64,000 nucleotides of DNA from Pseudisothecium myosuroides (GCA_951799445.1 OX637289.1:26784245-26848244); one strand, 5' to 3'; shown: positions 1 to 13,334, counted from the first letter of the stretch. Program-made: numbers and translations. Notes: generated by a model from the letters alone, not told the origin.

Positions 1-790
1 TCTTGGAATTCCACAAAAAAGAGGTTTGACTTTTGAGTCGATGAGTTCAGTTGGCTGCAATGCGTGGTAGATTTTGAGCAAAAGTTCAAACAACCAAAGC
101 TACAGTACTTAACCCCTAAACGTCTGGATTCATCTCCAAAATTGACGATTTGAGAAAAAACATTATAAACTACAATTTGGAAGAATATTTTGGAATTGGT
201 ATACAAATGAAAGCTGTAGATTTTGATTTTAAAATTCTATCCGTACAGTTAGATCTACTAATGCTATCACCAATCTTTTTCTATAAATTTTGAAAAGAAA
301 ATTTCAGAATTCCTTCTAAATTCAATTACAAGTAAAATATTATCATTTTTTGAGTAAAACTTGTTGGAATGGATTTGAAATAAGGTTCTCTTCATATGGT
401 GATTTTTTGAAATTTTTGTGACCTTTATGTCTTTGACCTCATTTTTGCACATCTAGTTTTGAACTAAAGTCAATGCAAATTGACCACTTGACATACTTCC
501 ACATTTGTAATTTTAGAAATGTATATATTCTAGTAACACCAAATCCAACCGATGGATAGGACAACAACTTGATAAAGTATCACCAAAAATTAGGATGACT
601 TTCATCCAAGCGAGAATGAGACAGAAACAAGGATCTGAATCTGTTCATCATCCAGAAAATGGACGTCGGAGCACTCCAGGGTTAATTACAAAGTTCAAGT
701 CCAGACAAAACACCCTATTAGTGAGCCTGAGGGCACAAAATTAGTGCCGCTAAGTTACAAATAAAAATTTGATGAGAATTATGGAGTAGT
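1..790. other. AT-rich intergenic DNA, no gene seen
   Basis: No coding region is supported. A single TTAACCCCTAAA motif at 109-120 matches the tip of the TTAA-bounded elements found elsewhere in the window, but I could not find its partner end, so it may be a solo or truncated end. Confidence 0.4.
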
Positions 791-982
791 ATTCTGTCCC
801 TCCATCCCAAAATGATCTTCTGGTTGGACAAAATGTTTGGGATTAAGGTTGAAAATAACTTTAGTCCAACTCGTTTCTTCAAGTATTTCAAGGAAATTGT
901 TATCCATTCCTTGAATCTTCAAGAACAAAATTGATCATTTTTTAGCAATTCGAAGATCATTTTAGGAGAGATGGAGCAAAAA
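791..982. mobile_element. Short Stowaway-like MITE
   Basis: The left end contains CCCAAAATGATCTTC and the right end its inverse, GAAGATCATTTTAGG, about 190 bp apart with no coding content. The same terminal inverted repeat bounds the 551-bp element at 28362-28912, so the two belong to one family. The exact tips are blurred by mutation and I do not see a clean target duplication. The CTCCNTC-GTCCCAAAAT style of end is typical of TA-inserting Stowaway/Tc1-mariner MITEs. Confidence 0.6.
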
Positions 983-1019
983 ACAATAATATTTAGCTTT
1001 TACTGATTTGACTTTAATC

Positions 1020-1965
1020 AACTAGTGTCACACACACTATTGATTCATTATATTTGAATAAGTGATGAGAAAGTTATGGAAAATCTTGTTTTCAAGAAAT
1101 TTAAGCATAGTCTTGAAAACATAACTTGTAAAATTCAATTTTGAGTGCAATTTTTACAATTTTTCCAAAAAAATAGTTTGACAGAGTCAAGTTTGTTTTC
1201 TATAACAATCTCACCATTGGAATTATTGTATTTCAATTCTATCTTAGAGTTATCAATGATTTAATTTTTCATTCAATCTTGGACCTACTTCTACTTAAAT
1301 TTATATATATGTTTGGAACATATTAAAAAAAATTGGAATCATTCTAATTATTTTGTATTCTTGATTACACATATTGAACCTTATAATTTTAAAATTGCTA
1401 AAAATACAATTTTGAAAATATATTCACTAGACCCAATTTGTTGGTGTAGTCCATAGACTAGAAATGTCCAATAAATTTATTTTTTCTATCTCCACTACCG
1501 GTATTCCTTTCATTGTAAAAGGAATTATATTTGCTTTCTTTTTCGTTAAGACTATATTTTTTAAATAAATTTTTAAATACTTCTCACATTTAAATTTTGA
1601 AAATTGGAAAATGCAACAAGTATGTTAACTTATTACTTCATAAAATCCTACTTTACAAAATATTGAGATTTGTTTATACTACCAAAAATTTGCCATTGGA
1701 AATTTGAAGAAGACACATTGCATCCTCTTAGTCCTTGAGGGGTTAAAAGTCTATTCAAGCAAGGTGCAAAAAAAACAAATGTCTTTACTTCAAATGCAAA
1801 TATCTTGCAATCCACCTACTCAAAGTTTTTTAAATTTCTTCCACGCATTCTTATACTAGTTTAATGCAAAATCCTGTAGAAATGTAGAACAAATAATTTC
1901 TAATTTTTTTTGCACTTTGCAATAGAAATGGTAGTTTTGAGTGGTTTTTGCTAAGAATTGATGAT
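1020..1965 (+). mobile_element. Degenerate copy of the TTAA-bounded element family
   Basis: Two blocks align by eye in the same order and orientation with the element at 41264-42205. Positions about 1040-1320 correspond to 41570-41830 (shared phrases such as GAGAAAGTTATGGA and AACAATCTCACCATTGG). Positions about 1770-1960 correspond to 41995-42180 (shared ATATCTTGCAATC and ATAGAAATGG). About 440 bp between the blocks is unrelated and is probably a later insertion. No intact TTAA ends remain, and nothing is coded. Confidence 0.55.
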
Positions 1966-2752
1966 TTAATGAATGGATGTTCCCACATGAATGATTCTAT
2001 CCATTTTTCATATGTACATAGACTCTTAAAACTAAGTCAATGTTTAGGAGATTCATATGAGTTCAATCATATATAAAACCAGAATGGAATTCATGTTTGG
2101 GACTAATATATATTATCAATATAAATGTCACTATTAGGCACCACCAATCATTAGTCAAACATATGTTTTGCTATCATGTAATTACTCTTCACCATTGACA
2201 TCCAACAATGATGCTACCTTATGCGAAGGTTGGATTTGGCAAAGAGGTGCTAAAAATAAAATTTCCACGTTTACTTAAATTTTAACAAGTCCACGTCACC
2301 TTGCAACAATCACTAGATGCCACGTAACACTTTTACCAAAAAAACGGCTTAATTTATGTCAAATTTGGCCTTTACATAAAATACCACTAAAATGTCAACA
2401 CCCTTGCATGTTGGATTATACATAATAATCTTCAATTTTCTTGTAGATACATCAAAAATTGCCTCAAACATAATGAATTAATATTTTATTAGAAAAAATA
2501 ATCTTATAACATGGAATTGATCAGCATATTACTAAAAATTCTTTTATAAATAACCATGTTACCAAAAAATCAGGATTAATTGTACCAGAACTTAGTCACC
2601 ATGTACCGTAATAAAGATGATTACACAGACAAGAAATGTAAATTATGTCAATATCTTGAGACCAAATACAAAAGGAAGACGGGCCAACAGTATCCCAAGG
2701 TACAGTAACTTACCCCTGCACAAATTTAAATTAAAAGTGAAGTTGGTGTTAC

Positions 2753-3027
2753 GGTGAATTTTATGTACATCAACTTTTTGAAGTTTTGAAGTTGGCCTAC
2801 TGGGAAAGCTTATAAGGTTGAACTACAACAATTTATTACATAACTTTTGAGAAAGATCAATTTCAATTTGTTGCCTTTTTTTACCGCTTGACGGTAAATT
2901 TTATGTACGTCAACTTTTTGAAGTTTTGAAGTAGTAGGCCTACTGGGAGAGCTGATAGGGTTGACCTACAACATTTTATTACGTAACTTTTGAGAAAGAT
3001 CAATTTCAGTTTTGTTGCCTTTTTTTA
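2753..3027. repeat. Tandem duplication of a ~138-bp unit
   Basis: Two direct copies, about 2753-2884 and 2891-3027, share AACTTTTTGAAGTTTTGAAG, GCCTACTGGGA and AACTTTTGAGAAAGATCAAT with scattered substitutions and small indels. The second copy runs into a T-rich tract and then CCCCCTAAAGGACCGGG at about 3046, which resembles a TTAA-element tip. Confidence 0.75.
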
Positions 3028-3237
3028 CCTCTTGAAATCAAATTACCCCCTAAAGGACCGGGTGTGTTTTTTTTCTTTTTTTTTTCTTTTTTTTAATGAA
3101 ACAACCGGGTGTGTTTTCAAGAGCATTTGTCAAAAACTGCCATTTATTACTGGATTCTGTTGGCCAAAATTGAAATTAAAACCTTTTTTTTTAACTCCAA
3201 CTGTACAGAAGTATGGTAGGCTACATAACATTCAGTA

Positions 3238-3345
3238 GCTCTACAGTGATGGTGTGGTATATTCCACACCCCACTAATGCTTCATCAATAGCTACTGATA
3301 AATTAGATAGGTGGACAATGTAGAGGCACACCATCACTGTAGAAC
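3238..3345. mobile_element. 108-bp MITE with TA target duplication
   Basis: The tips GCTCTACAGTGATGGTGTG and (inverted) GTTCTACAGTGATGGTGTG are near-perfect terminal inverted repeats. A TA dinucleotide lies immediately outside each end (3236-3237 and 3346-3347). The internal sequence is about 70 bp and non-coding. Confidence 0.7.
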
Positions 3346-3380
3346 TAAGGCAACATCAACACATGCTACTAAATGTTATG

Positions 3381-3718
3381 TTAGGTCGAAGCACCAGTAG
3401 TCAATCATTTAAGGAATTTTGGAGTAGATCTTGCACAGCAAGAGGTGGTGCAAATTTTTTCCATGTAGGAACTAGGAAGGTAGGAAAGATGGGGATTACA
3501 AATTTTTTAGAATTTTATTCCCAAAATTGAATTTACAGTGAATTTTGGGAGCCCAAAAGTGCATTTCACCAATAGCCAATGTCTAGAGTCTTCCAATTTC
3601 GATCATTCAAGAACTACTTTCCCACTTACTACTTACTATGTTCTTACTCACTACTTTGGGACACATGTCATAACCTTATTAGTACTAGGCGTGGTTGATT
3701 ACTAGTGCTTCTACCTTA
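3381..3718. mobile_element. MITE, AGGTAGAAGCA-tipped family, copy 1
   Basis: The ends are inverted repeats of about 26 bp (AGGTCGAAGCACCAGTAGTC on the left, the inverse of CTAGTGCTTCTACCTTA on the right). Most of the interior is shared with the second copy at 23350-23774, including TCTAGAGTCTTCCAATT and GATCATTCAAGAACTA. Open frames crossing it show no recognisable protein. Confidence 0.7.
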
Positions 3719-6700
3719 CGTGCAAAAAAAATTCAAGCCATTTGACCATGTCAATGGAAAGATTATAATGTTTGAAGCCAGGAAAAGAACATCTTTTCAT
3801 TCCTACAAAACACGATCAACAAATTTTGAGCCCTCTTGTAGTAGAATTTTTGATGTGCACAAAATTGAATCTCTACACCATCAAATACTATATCTTGTTT
3901 GGTATACTCATGCAAATTTTGGGAAACAGATAAGGGGGCTAACTTACTCTAAATCACCCTCCATTATAAAGAATTCAAGTAAATTGACAATACACTAGTT
4001 GTTTATTGATAATTTCTTGTGCAGTAAGAGATTTTTTGGTTTGAAATCCAAGTGTTGAAACCTTAGAGACAAACATTTGAAATATGTGGAAAAAACTCTA
4101 AGAACTTTGAGAGTATAGATTTCAAAATAATAGTGTTTAAACTAAATACAACCTATCTTTTTCAAAGGATTTTTTGAAGTCAATTATTGTAGCAAAATTT
4201 TGTAAATGATTCCCTAGCAAATATCCTAATTGCATTGGCACAAATTTGGAAGGACTAAGCCATATAGGCCAAAAATTGTCAGAGGGGACAATATACTCCC
4301 CTCCTTCTCTCCTGGAACATATTGTCCTCTATGACAAAACTTGGGTGTTATTTATAACTATTAACAACCTACCTTGCATTTATAAAAAAACTACATGATC
4401 TAATCAATTAAGGGAAGGCCATTTTTCTTTTAGTTGCACTACAATATCCATATTTAGGAAAAATGGCATACAAAAATAAAGGGAAAAAAAATGCAAAGTT
4501 TGATGTGATGTTTAGGGTCTATAGTACCTCTGAGGAAGTGATGTTATCATATGCCAAGTGTCTACTTGAAAAATATAATGGTTGGAATAATAGCAAGATT
4601 ATTTGGAAATAATAGTCAATTTTGCTATGCAACAATTATAGTCTACAATCAAAATCAACCCTAGTATCACCTAAATTTCATACTAATAGTACCTATGTAT
4701 CACCCATATATCACCCATACATAACACAAGTATAAAAGAAAATCAATTACAAGGTTAGCCTTTCATGCCACGCTTTTAATTAGCACTTTGGCTAATTTCC
4801 AAAATCTATAATTACTTCTCTAAAAGACCATAGGATCCACTTTGGATTTTTTTGCAAATGTGATAGGATATTTTTGATGTTTAGTAAAAAATTTGGGATT
4901 GGATCCTACTCTTCATACTTTACATGTGAATCATTAATAAATATTGAAAAATTTATGAGGAATTTTTTTTTAAATTTCAAAATAGAAATCTTCATCTTTT
5001 GAAATAAATTGTGTTTGTTTTGATAGATTCATATCTAAGCAAAAAAAATTGAATCATTCTATTCCAACTAATCACTTGAAAGTCATGAGGAGTCTTGTTT
5101 TGCACGCAATGAAGGCTTAACTTCTAAAAAATTAGTTTCATTGGCATATAGTCAAATATGATCTCTGACATCAATTTAGTCTTCTAAATTATATTCAAGT
5201 TTCAATCTTATATTATAATATGACATGCAATTATGTGTTGTCTATCGATGTGAAAATAGTCATCATTGATAGTAATTGTCTCAAGTCCTCCACTATTGCC
5301 ACTAGAGTTGGGTCCACTATCGGCATTGGAACAAGAGGGGTCCTCCCTCTTGCCTCTTCCTTTAGGCCTTTGACTCTCCTTCCTTTTTGGCTCTTATCTC
5401 TTCATTGTCTAGCCTTTGTGGCTTGGCTGTTTTGTATTTTTTTTTTATGCAATGGCTAGTTCCATTTGTTAAAAATAAAAAATAAAAAATAGTCATTTGT
5501 GAAAAATAGTCATTAGTTTTGTGAAAAATTGTAAAAATAGTCATCATTTTTATAGCAAAAAATAAAAATTTATTGATAAAAATAACAAAAACAATTGAAC
5601 TAATTTGAAAATTCTTCACAAGGTGCAACTAGACATGAAGACTAATCTCTAAAGATTTTTCAAGTAACTACTTGATTTTCTCAGCCCAAAACACACTTAG
5701 CAATGACTTTAAAGTTAAATTACTTGCCTATCAAGCTAAATTTAGCGTTTCTATAATTAAACAAAAAAATTGATATTTTTTGGATGTTTTTTTTTCTTTG
5801 CACAGTTTATTTTTTAGAATATTAGGTGGAAAATTCAAATTATAGATATTTTTAAAGATGTGATGTGTGAATAGTATGATTACATTAATCATATTATATA
5901 CAAGAATAGTCTGGAATTTTTACCAAAAATTAAGTTTAGGATGAAAATCAATATTTTGTAATTTAAATTTAATAATCATTCAAAATAAATATGAATGAAA
6001 AATACATAATATTATGTATTTTAATTCTAACAATTAGAACTTGCAATTGCACTAATTAATTGAATTTTTGGATAATTTCAAATTTTCAAAATGGAACAAG
6101 AACCAAAATTTTCATGCTTCATTTTCTTGGTTAAACCCTAAAGTTTATAAAATCACATTGTAATCTAGGATATGTAGTCAAGTGCTATGAATTAACTTTT
6201 TGGTCTTTTTTTCTACAAACAATATTTCATATGAATGACATTCCTCATTACAAATCTTGAAATATAACTTGCACACAATTTTGAGTTTGGATGCATTTTC
6301 TATGATTATTTCATTTTTTTAGCCAAAACTATAATTTCTTGCAATTTTCATATAGCATGTGTACAGTTGCCATGTCGCGCAATTTGGATTTGAGCATTTC
6401 TTTAGAAGGGGCAATTAAAATAAGCTTTTTGTTGCAAAGGCCATAAGCCCTTCAATTTTAATTTTGATTTTTTTTCCATTGACTACTTTACATTATTATA
6501 CTCCTATAATCTATTGTTTGGATTGAAGAGAAGATTTTAATAATTTTTTGTAAAGAATTTGATGTTGTGGAGCACTTTACGTTTACATTGAAAGCATGAC
6601 AATGTAAAGTGCATTATTCCTTTACAATGTGGATTCAAATTTAGATTTTGGATGTGCTAGTTCAAAATCCAAGTATGTACATCATACTAAAAGATGCAAG

Positions 6701-7881
6701 ATGTATTTTTCATCCTCTAATTTTATTGATGAAGTTGCAATGTTCCTACATCCATGTACAAAAAATCAAAATAACGTTATACTATGAACATTTAGATGTC
6801 ACAAATGGTAAAGAATTTGAGTTTGAAACTTTTTGTACTTATTTGAAAAAAATGTAAGATTATGATCCTAAGGTTAATATCTTACAATTATTTCCAATTA
6901 AAAAGCTTGATCTACAAGTGACTATTTTTAGCTGGGGGAGGGGGGCCAAATGCAAAAGAACTATAGGGATAAAAATCAAACCAAAAATGGATATTTTTAA
7001 AGAACTTAAGCGCTCTTACCTTTTGGATCAAGATGAAACTTTGTTAAACATTGACGCACCTTTGTCAAACTTTGTCAGCACAATTAAATACTCTTACCTT
7101 GTAGACAATGTGTCTTTTTTTTTCTTAATGTATTTCTTTCAAGAACTTGTTTTACAGATGCACTTAGGGGTTGTAGGAGTTGTAATTGGCTATAGGAACA
7201 AATAAACCTCCACAACTCCAATGCAAAGGACAATCTATTATATATCAAAGAATGTGATAGGGTGGGGGGAGGGGGACTCTAAGATGTTTCCATTCAAAAA
7301 TCCCCTAAATATATATTTTTAAAAAATATTTTTAAAAAAAAAGAAATAAAGTGTTAAATAATAGAATTGGTTGTTGTACATACAGCTATTTGGTATTAAT
7401 TAGCGTTAGGTGGCAAATAAAGCACTAGTGACACTTTGCAAAAGTTGCATTACAAAATATACAATAGTTTATTATAATTTAAATTTATAATAGTATATTA
7501 TATTAATTTCTTCACAAAAATTGAAGCTCCACTAATTTTCAAGGTTCTATCATTTGGCATTCTTACTAATAGAATAAATTAGTGTGGCTTGATCCTCAAC
7601 TCATGTGCATCAAATATTAAGAAAAAATAAAAACATAAATAGATTTTTTGGGCTTTGATCCATGCAAAAGATATAAAAGTACAAAAAATATTCCATTTCT
7701 ATTATTTCCAATCCTTAGATCAATGAGTGTAATTTTTTTCTATTTAAAATTTTGCTTTTATAACCGCCATATACCACCAATGTCATTGCTATTATTGAAG
7801 TGGCCTTCTTCTATGCACAAGAGCATTTTTTTTACTACTTGCCAAAGTTCGACATATGATAAGCTCCTTTGATTTATCATT
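3719..7881. other. AT-rich intergenic DNA, no gene seen
   Basis: No gene is supported. A less AT-rich block at about 5270-5460, carrying pyrimidine-rich phrases around GGCCTTTGACTCTCC, stands out but matches no protein I recognise; a retroelement tail is possible but unproven. Positions about 4810-5140 resemble internal parts of the TTAA-bounded elements in decayed form. A short hairpin (GCACTTTAC ... GTAAAGTGC) lies at about 6571-6613. Confidence 0.4.
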
Positions 7882-9534
7882 TTAGCTTCTAAAGGTTTTT
7901 TATTATGTTTTCACCAAAAATGCTCCAAAATTGCCATTTCTAGTACGAGTACCAAATTTTAGAAAAAGAATGTTTTTAGACACATGTAACCGTATGATCT
8001 TTTAGTTTAGTATGTTGATTTGAGAAGATGTGGAAAAAATTTCAAAAATTTCTTGTATAGATTGCAAAATATTAACGTTTGAATTGACAAAACCCTTTTT
8101 TTAGGCCCTGCAAAAAACCGGGTAGCTGCATTTTACAAGCTCACATTTGTATGAAAATATGTCCAAAATGGTGGTAATTTTTTGAATTTATTCTTCAAGT
8201 TAAGTTGGCTACATGCTTGAAAATGCTTCATTTGGCTACATGCTTCATCTGAAATTGTACAACATATAGGAAAAAGTTAGTAAGGGCCACCTCACACTAC
8301 GGCCGAAGGTCGAGAACCAGTTGGCCTCCACCAATCAGATTTCAAGAAACCCGGACTTGGGACTCTTGACCCTTTACACTAGGTGGCACAGTCCAAAGTC
8401 TGTCACCAAAAAATTGCCTAAATGGAAGCCAAATGCCTACATGGCGATGGATACTCGATGGACTCTTGACCAAAGTTTAGGTCGTTTTGGTTATTTGGTT
8501 ATTTGTCGCCATTGGAGTTTGAAACCTAAGCCCGCCATTACAATAGAGAGTCTTTGCATTCAATGAACCTACTTCCCCTACTTTCTTTTGGTGACCAATG
8601 CCACCTTCTTATTCCATTTATACCCTTCATATTTCTTATTTTGATGATGAGAGCATGTGTTGTGATTTTTTTTCCAAGGCCGTTTTTACTCCTTTCTCAT
8701 GTTTTTTAATCTTTTGCTTCAAAAAATTGCCACATGGGTAAGGCTTCATGAAAAATTTCAGAAATTGGATGGATTCATGTGGAGTGAGAAGGAATGATAT
8801 AGGTTTGGACTTTGGGCTTGGCCTTTGGAGGCTTCACACTATGGCCGGCCAAAGGCTCCAATTCCTATATTTTATTGCCTATTTATTGCTCATTTCTTTG
8901 GACTTTCAACAAAGTTTGGCCATTCAATCCCACGGACTCTTGACTTGGATGGCCATGGTGTGAAGTGGCCCTTAAATAGAAAGAAATAGAGAATTATTCA
9001 AAATACTAAATTGTTAAGAATTTGTTTAAGGAACTAAAAATGCCAATCCCAATCGTTGTAATGTTGTAATAAACAATCTACACCCAAGGATTTTATTTTA
9101 TTTTCAAAATTTTCAAAAATTGAATTAAATAAAGGACTTCAAAGTTTATTGTAGAGTAGAGATTCCATAACTGCCCACTATCTAAAACTCCTCATAACTG
9201 TCATCTCATTAATCCAAATGGAATGATTCAAAGCTTTTTACATGTATATAAATCTTAAAAAAATATTTCAATTGTTTTTTTAAATAAAAAAAGTGATTTT
9301 TGTAGAATTTTTTTGACTTGCCCAGGCTCCTCGCCAAACATTGAAAATTACATATTATACAATAACTTGTTAACCATGTATTCAAAAGTTATGAAAATTG
9401 TTGTGCCTTAAAGCTACTCCTTGGGCCCATGTTGTGTGAAAATTTCAAAGAAAAAAAATAAAAATTTTGTTTGTAGTGAGCTGCCCAAAATCACTATGTT
9501 GCCAAAAAACACCGTTTGGTCCTTTAGGGGTTAG
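7882..9534 (-). mobile_element. Interrupted copy of the TTAA-bounded element (61.8-kb subfamily)
   Basis: In reverse orientation this matches the element at 61752-62685. Positions 7882-8200 align with its right end (TAAAGG, TTTTCACCAAAAA, GATGTGGAAAAAATTTC, TCACATTTGTATGAAAA). Positions about 9000-9534 align with its left half and finish in GGTCCTTTAGGGGTTAG. A 690-bp foreign element is inserted at 8283-8972. Without it the copy would be about 960 bp, the family length. Both TTAA ends are mutated (TTAG). No transposase frame is visible. Confidence 0.7.
8283..8972. mobile_element. 690-bp nested TIR element with TA target duplication
   Basis: The tips AGGGCCACCTCACACTACGG and (inverted) AGGGCCACTTCACACCATGG form a terminal inverted repeat of about 22 bp. 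TA lies directly outside both ends (8281-8282 and 8973-8974). The body is richer in G and C than its surroundings and repeats the phrase GGACTCTTGAC several times. Open frames inside it (about 8321-8566 and 8748-8963) are short and resemble no known protein. It interrupts an older TTAA-bounded element. Confidence 0.7.
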
Positions 9535-10325
9535 TGATTACAAAATATTAGTGCCACGTATAAAATTTATGTTTCTATTATGTTATTCTCTTGTGAAAAA
9601 AAAAAACTTTTAAATATTTTTATTATTTCTTATGCAGAGATCAATTTATCAAAGTGCATTTTTTTTAATAAATTAAAACTTTTACTTTTATGTCCTATAC
9701 ATGAGAACAATCTTAACTTTTAGGTGCCGATGTCCGGCAAAGATTCAAACTTGGACAATATATGCAACTAAAAACCCGTTTCTTTCCAGGAGGCATACAA
9801 TACTACCTACAGAATTAACATCCACTAAGACAATTGCCTTGCATGGTGGAAGCAGTCATAACATAGAATAACCAAGCAATGGTCCTTCCAATGCTAAAAA
9901 GGTAATATCTTTTGTTAGAAGCCTACAAGGGACTTATCAATTAATTCAAGGATTGAGAGTGGTTGCGGAGCCATATTTAAGACCAATTTGTTCATAGTGT
10001 AGGGGTCCTCTTTTCAAGGATGCAAAAACGACCCCTACCTAATTGGTTAACAATGTTACGGGAAGGAGCTGAAACAAAAATCACCCAAAATTGGAACCAT
10101 ATTTTGTACACTATACCAATGTTCAAGGGGAACCGCCAGTTAGTTCATTGTTAGCAAGTGGAATTGAAAAGAAAAAAAATCAGTTGCAGTTTGAAAACAT
10201 AAAAAAATCATGGTGAAATCTATAAAATTTCTATTTGGAGTAAAAAAAATAGAGAAAATCCAATACTTGAAAAAACGGTTCACTATGGGAATTGAAGGAA
10301 AATAGCTCCTAAAACTCCGAAAATA

Positions 10326-10546
10326 GGGGTAGTCACACCTCCTCCGACCTCTACACCATTCTCCGAGATTGAACGCGTGGCACTCTGTGTGTGGAAAAGC
10401 ATGGCTTGCGGAGCCAAACAACAAAAAGGGGTGTCACACCTTCTTCACACAAAACGGCTGACCATTGGCTCCTCTTTTCTCTCAGCAATTTCTTTGACTT
10501 AGTAGAATTCTGCTTCTTGGAGAAGGTGTGAGTGTGTAACTACCCC
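10326..10546. mobile_element. 221-bp MITE-like element with TA ends
   Basis: The left tip GGGGTAGTCACACCT and the inverted right tip GGGGTAGTTACACACT pair as a terminal repeat, and TA flanks both sides (10324-10325, 10547-10548). A third similar motif, GGGGTGTCACACCTTCT at about 10427, lies inside, suggesting internal duplication. Confidence 0.5.
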
Positions 10547-11639
10547 TAATATCCCCAACGCTGCACTGCACTGCCGTGTACTCCTGCAGTGAGCAGTTCC
10601 CCCACACACCATTATTCAAAAGGAGCCTGATGCTCCTTTATTATTTTTTTCTTTTAAAATAAGAGGTCAGGCCTTCCTCGGTCCCAGTGAGAGTCATGCG
10701 GCCCTCTTTTCTTTTTCCCCTTAAGTTATTAAAGTTTGTCTTGTCCTCTGCTCCTGCAGCTACTGGCTAGCTCAATATTGTGCTCTCCAAAAGAGGAGAA
10801 CAATAAGGAACTGATCCAAAGCAACTGAATCGGCTCCTTTGGCATGTTTCTGAACTGAAGTGGGGAGTCAGTCCACTGCAGGAAGCCTTGGAAGTTCAGT
10901 TACTGCCACTCAGGATAATTGCAATCACACTGGAGCAGGGTTTTTTTTAAACTATTTTTTTGCTAAAAAGTGATGATTTTTTTAAGAGGAAATATTTGGT
11001 GAAATATTCTTCCTTTTCAGTGGATGAAATCGCTAATTTGCTACCAAATCGTAGGACGGGATGAAAGTACACTCTTTTGGATGAATAAATGGATTTTCAT
11101 CCATACATTGCAGATTTCATCCATTTCCATGGATGTAAATAGCTTTATCATGGCAGTGAAGTTTGACTTTCTACACTGCCTAAAGTAAATGAAAAAAAAA
11201 CTTGCACTAGGGAGGTTGGTTGATTAGCTCATCCAAATTTCTAAACTTATCTTATGTTTGGATAACTTCAAAACATCAGGCGGTATAGTTTGGGCAATGA
11301 TTGTCAAAAACTGTCATTTTTGAGAGCATTGAATAAAAATGAGAACCAGAGTTCTTTTGAAATTCAACCATACAAAATTATACCAGGGTACCATGGATAT
11401 GTGTGGAAAAAAAGATTTTAAGTTGGGGAAGCATATATTGCAATGATATAGCATTTGAAGATCAAAACACAATGAAAAATAATTTGACCTTGCCTTATAA
11501 GATTAGCAAGCTTTAACTCCTCTTGGAGTAAGTTTTTGGCATTGCACGTAGTTTTCTTTTGGACAATTGTGTACTATATCACAATTAATAGAAAGTGCCA
11601 AATTTCAAACACTAAAGACAAGTTTTTGCACAAGTTGTT

Positions 11640-11915
11640 TGCCTTGCGCCCCCCCCTCTAGCGGCATAACTTTTGACTCACTCAGGTACATGATTGGAAA
11701 AGAAATCAAACCATAACAAAAGGGGTACATTCAGCACCAACGATCTCAAAACTGGCTAAATTTTGCTTGATTTCTACTTAATTTTTTTGGCCCTTAGTGT
11801 AAATTCAAAAAAATCTTCCAAAAAATAACATTTGGCTAAAACCCCTGAACCTGTATTGAGATAACTATTTTGCACCTTTTGTCATAATTATCCTTGAGGG
11901 GGGGGGGCACTAGGC
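11640..11915. mobile_element. TIR element with C8/G-tract ends
   Basis: The ends TTGCCTTGCGCCCCCCCCTC and the inverse of CTTGAGGGGGGGGGCACTAG form an inverted repeat of about 22-24 bp around 230 bp of non-coding DNA. Homopolymer length in the tips prevents exact placement, and no target duplication is evident. Confidence 0.45.
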
Positions 11916-13334
11916 ATTAGTCTTAGAAATATACTTGAGTTCAAAGATAGGGGGTGCTAAAAAAACTTGAGCAAAATTAATTTTTTTTTTTACTTTGAAC
12001 ATACTTAGGGTGCAAGTATTAGAATTTATGGAATTATAACAACCATAGGATGTGACAATAACCTGCTATGTTAGATTGAACATAGGATGCTTTATAAAAA
12101 TAATATCAGCCTAATACCATATTAGATTCATTTTGGTATTACTAGAGCATGTCTTTTCCAAAAAAACATTTGATAGCGTTGTGGTGTGAGATCTAGAATT
12201 TTGGAGATGCTTGGCATGTCAAAAAATTCCATGTGCAACTTTAGATGAAAGTGAAAATCCTTTTGGTTTAGCATACAAAATGCAATAAATTCTCATTGGA
12301 GTCTTGTTGCAAACTTTATGATGGTTGTGTGTAGAAATTATAGGTGGAGTGTTTTTTTCGTTTTTTTGCATATTGTGCATAATGTGGGGGTTGTCTAAGT
12401 AATGGAGTTGTCATGTACACTCCAACACATGGAATTATAATGTTTTTGCTGTAAACCAATAACTACAAACTTTACTTTATATTCCAAATTGTAAATGTGA
12501 TTAGATTTTTTTGGTGAACTTTTGCAAGTTTTTGTATTTTTGTTGTTTACTTTTTCCCACCATATTGTTATTGTATTACAAATTAATGAAGTCATTATAA
12601 TGTTTAGGATCCCATGCTTAGCAATATACAATAGGTTCATTAAACCCTATACCCAAATTCTTATATTTGTGAAGGTCTATTGTAGGTAGATAGGGTGAAT
12701 GCTAACATAAGTCTACAATGTTGCTGTATTGCTAAATATGATGCCTACATCTAAAATTGTTATCATTATTAGGATAGAAAAAGTTTTCCCATACTTGTCC
12801 ATGGATGTACTGTTTGTTGTTGCCTATGTGCTTTTTCATAATCTATTGTTATCTTTCCAATATCTGACAACCTTGAAGTGAAAACTTGAAACTTCTAAAT
12901 TAGCAAAGCTATATGAAAAATAGTAAGGAAAAATTTAAACAAATAATGCACCCATCTAAAACACCCCGTTTTAGAAACTTAGGTAACACCATGATACCAT
13001 GAATTTGGGAAAAATATTATACCCCCCATAAAATACCCTTCAAACACATACATATGGGAAATATAACATGTAGTGCCCTTTGATTTTTTTGAAAAGATCC
13101 ATTTATAATTTATTTCTATTAATTATAATTTTTTGAATTTTTTGAAATTATTGTGAAAATTTTACATTGCGTGTAAATTTTTGTGAAGAACGTCAATATT
13201 GGAAACTATAGTGAAATATCTTGTTTATATTAGGAAATTTGATGAGGTGACTTCTTGCCAAGCTTTTCATATCAGAAAGCTTTTCATAGCAATTGCAAAA
13301 ACAACTTTATCATATTTAAGAATTTTTGAGACTT

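Larger units (their letters stand above)
9535..13334. other. Intergenic DNA with small elements, no gene seen
   Basis: No coding gene is supported; frames such as 10140-10424 on the - strand are low-complexity and isolated. Two probable MITEs are listed separately. Positions about 10430-10930 are less AT-rich than the flanks but have no recognisable product. Confidence 0.4.

Noticed and set aside
5220..5459. 79-codon frame with hydrophobic C-terminus
   Set aside because: It lies alone in AT-rich DNA, has no homology I recognise, and its end is a T-tract artefact.
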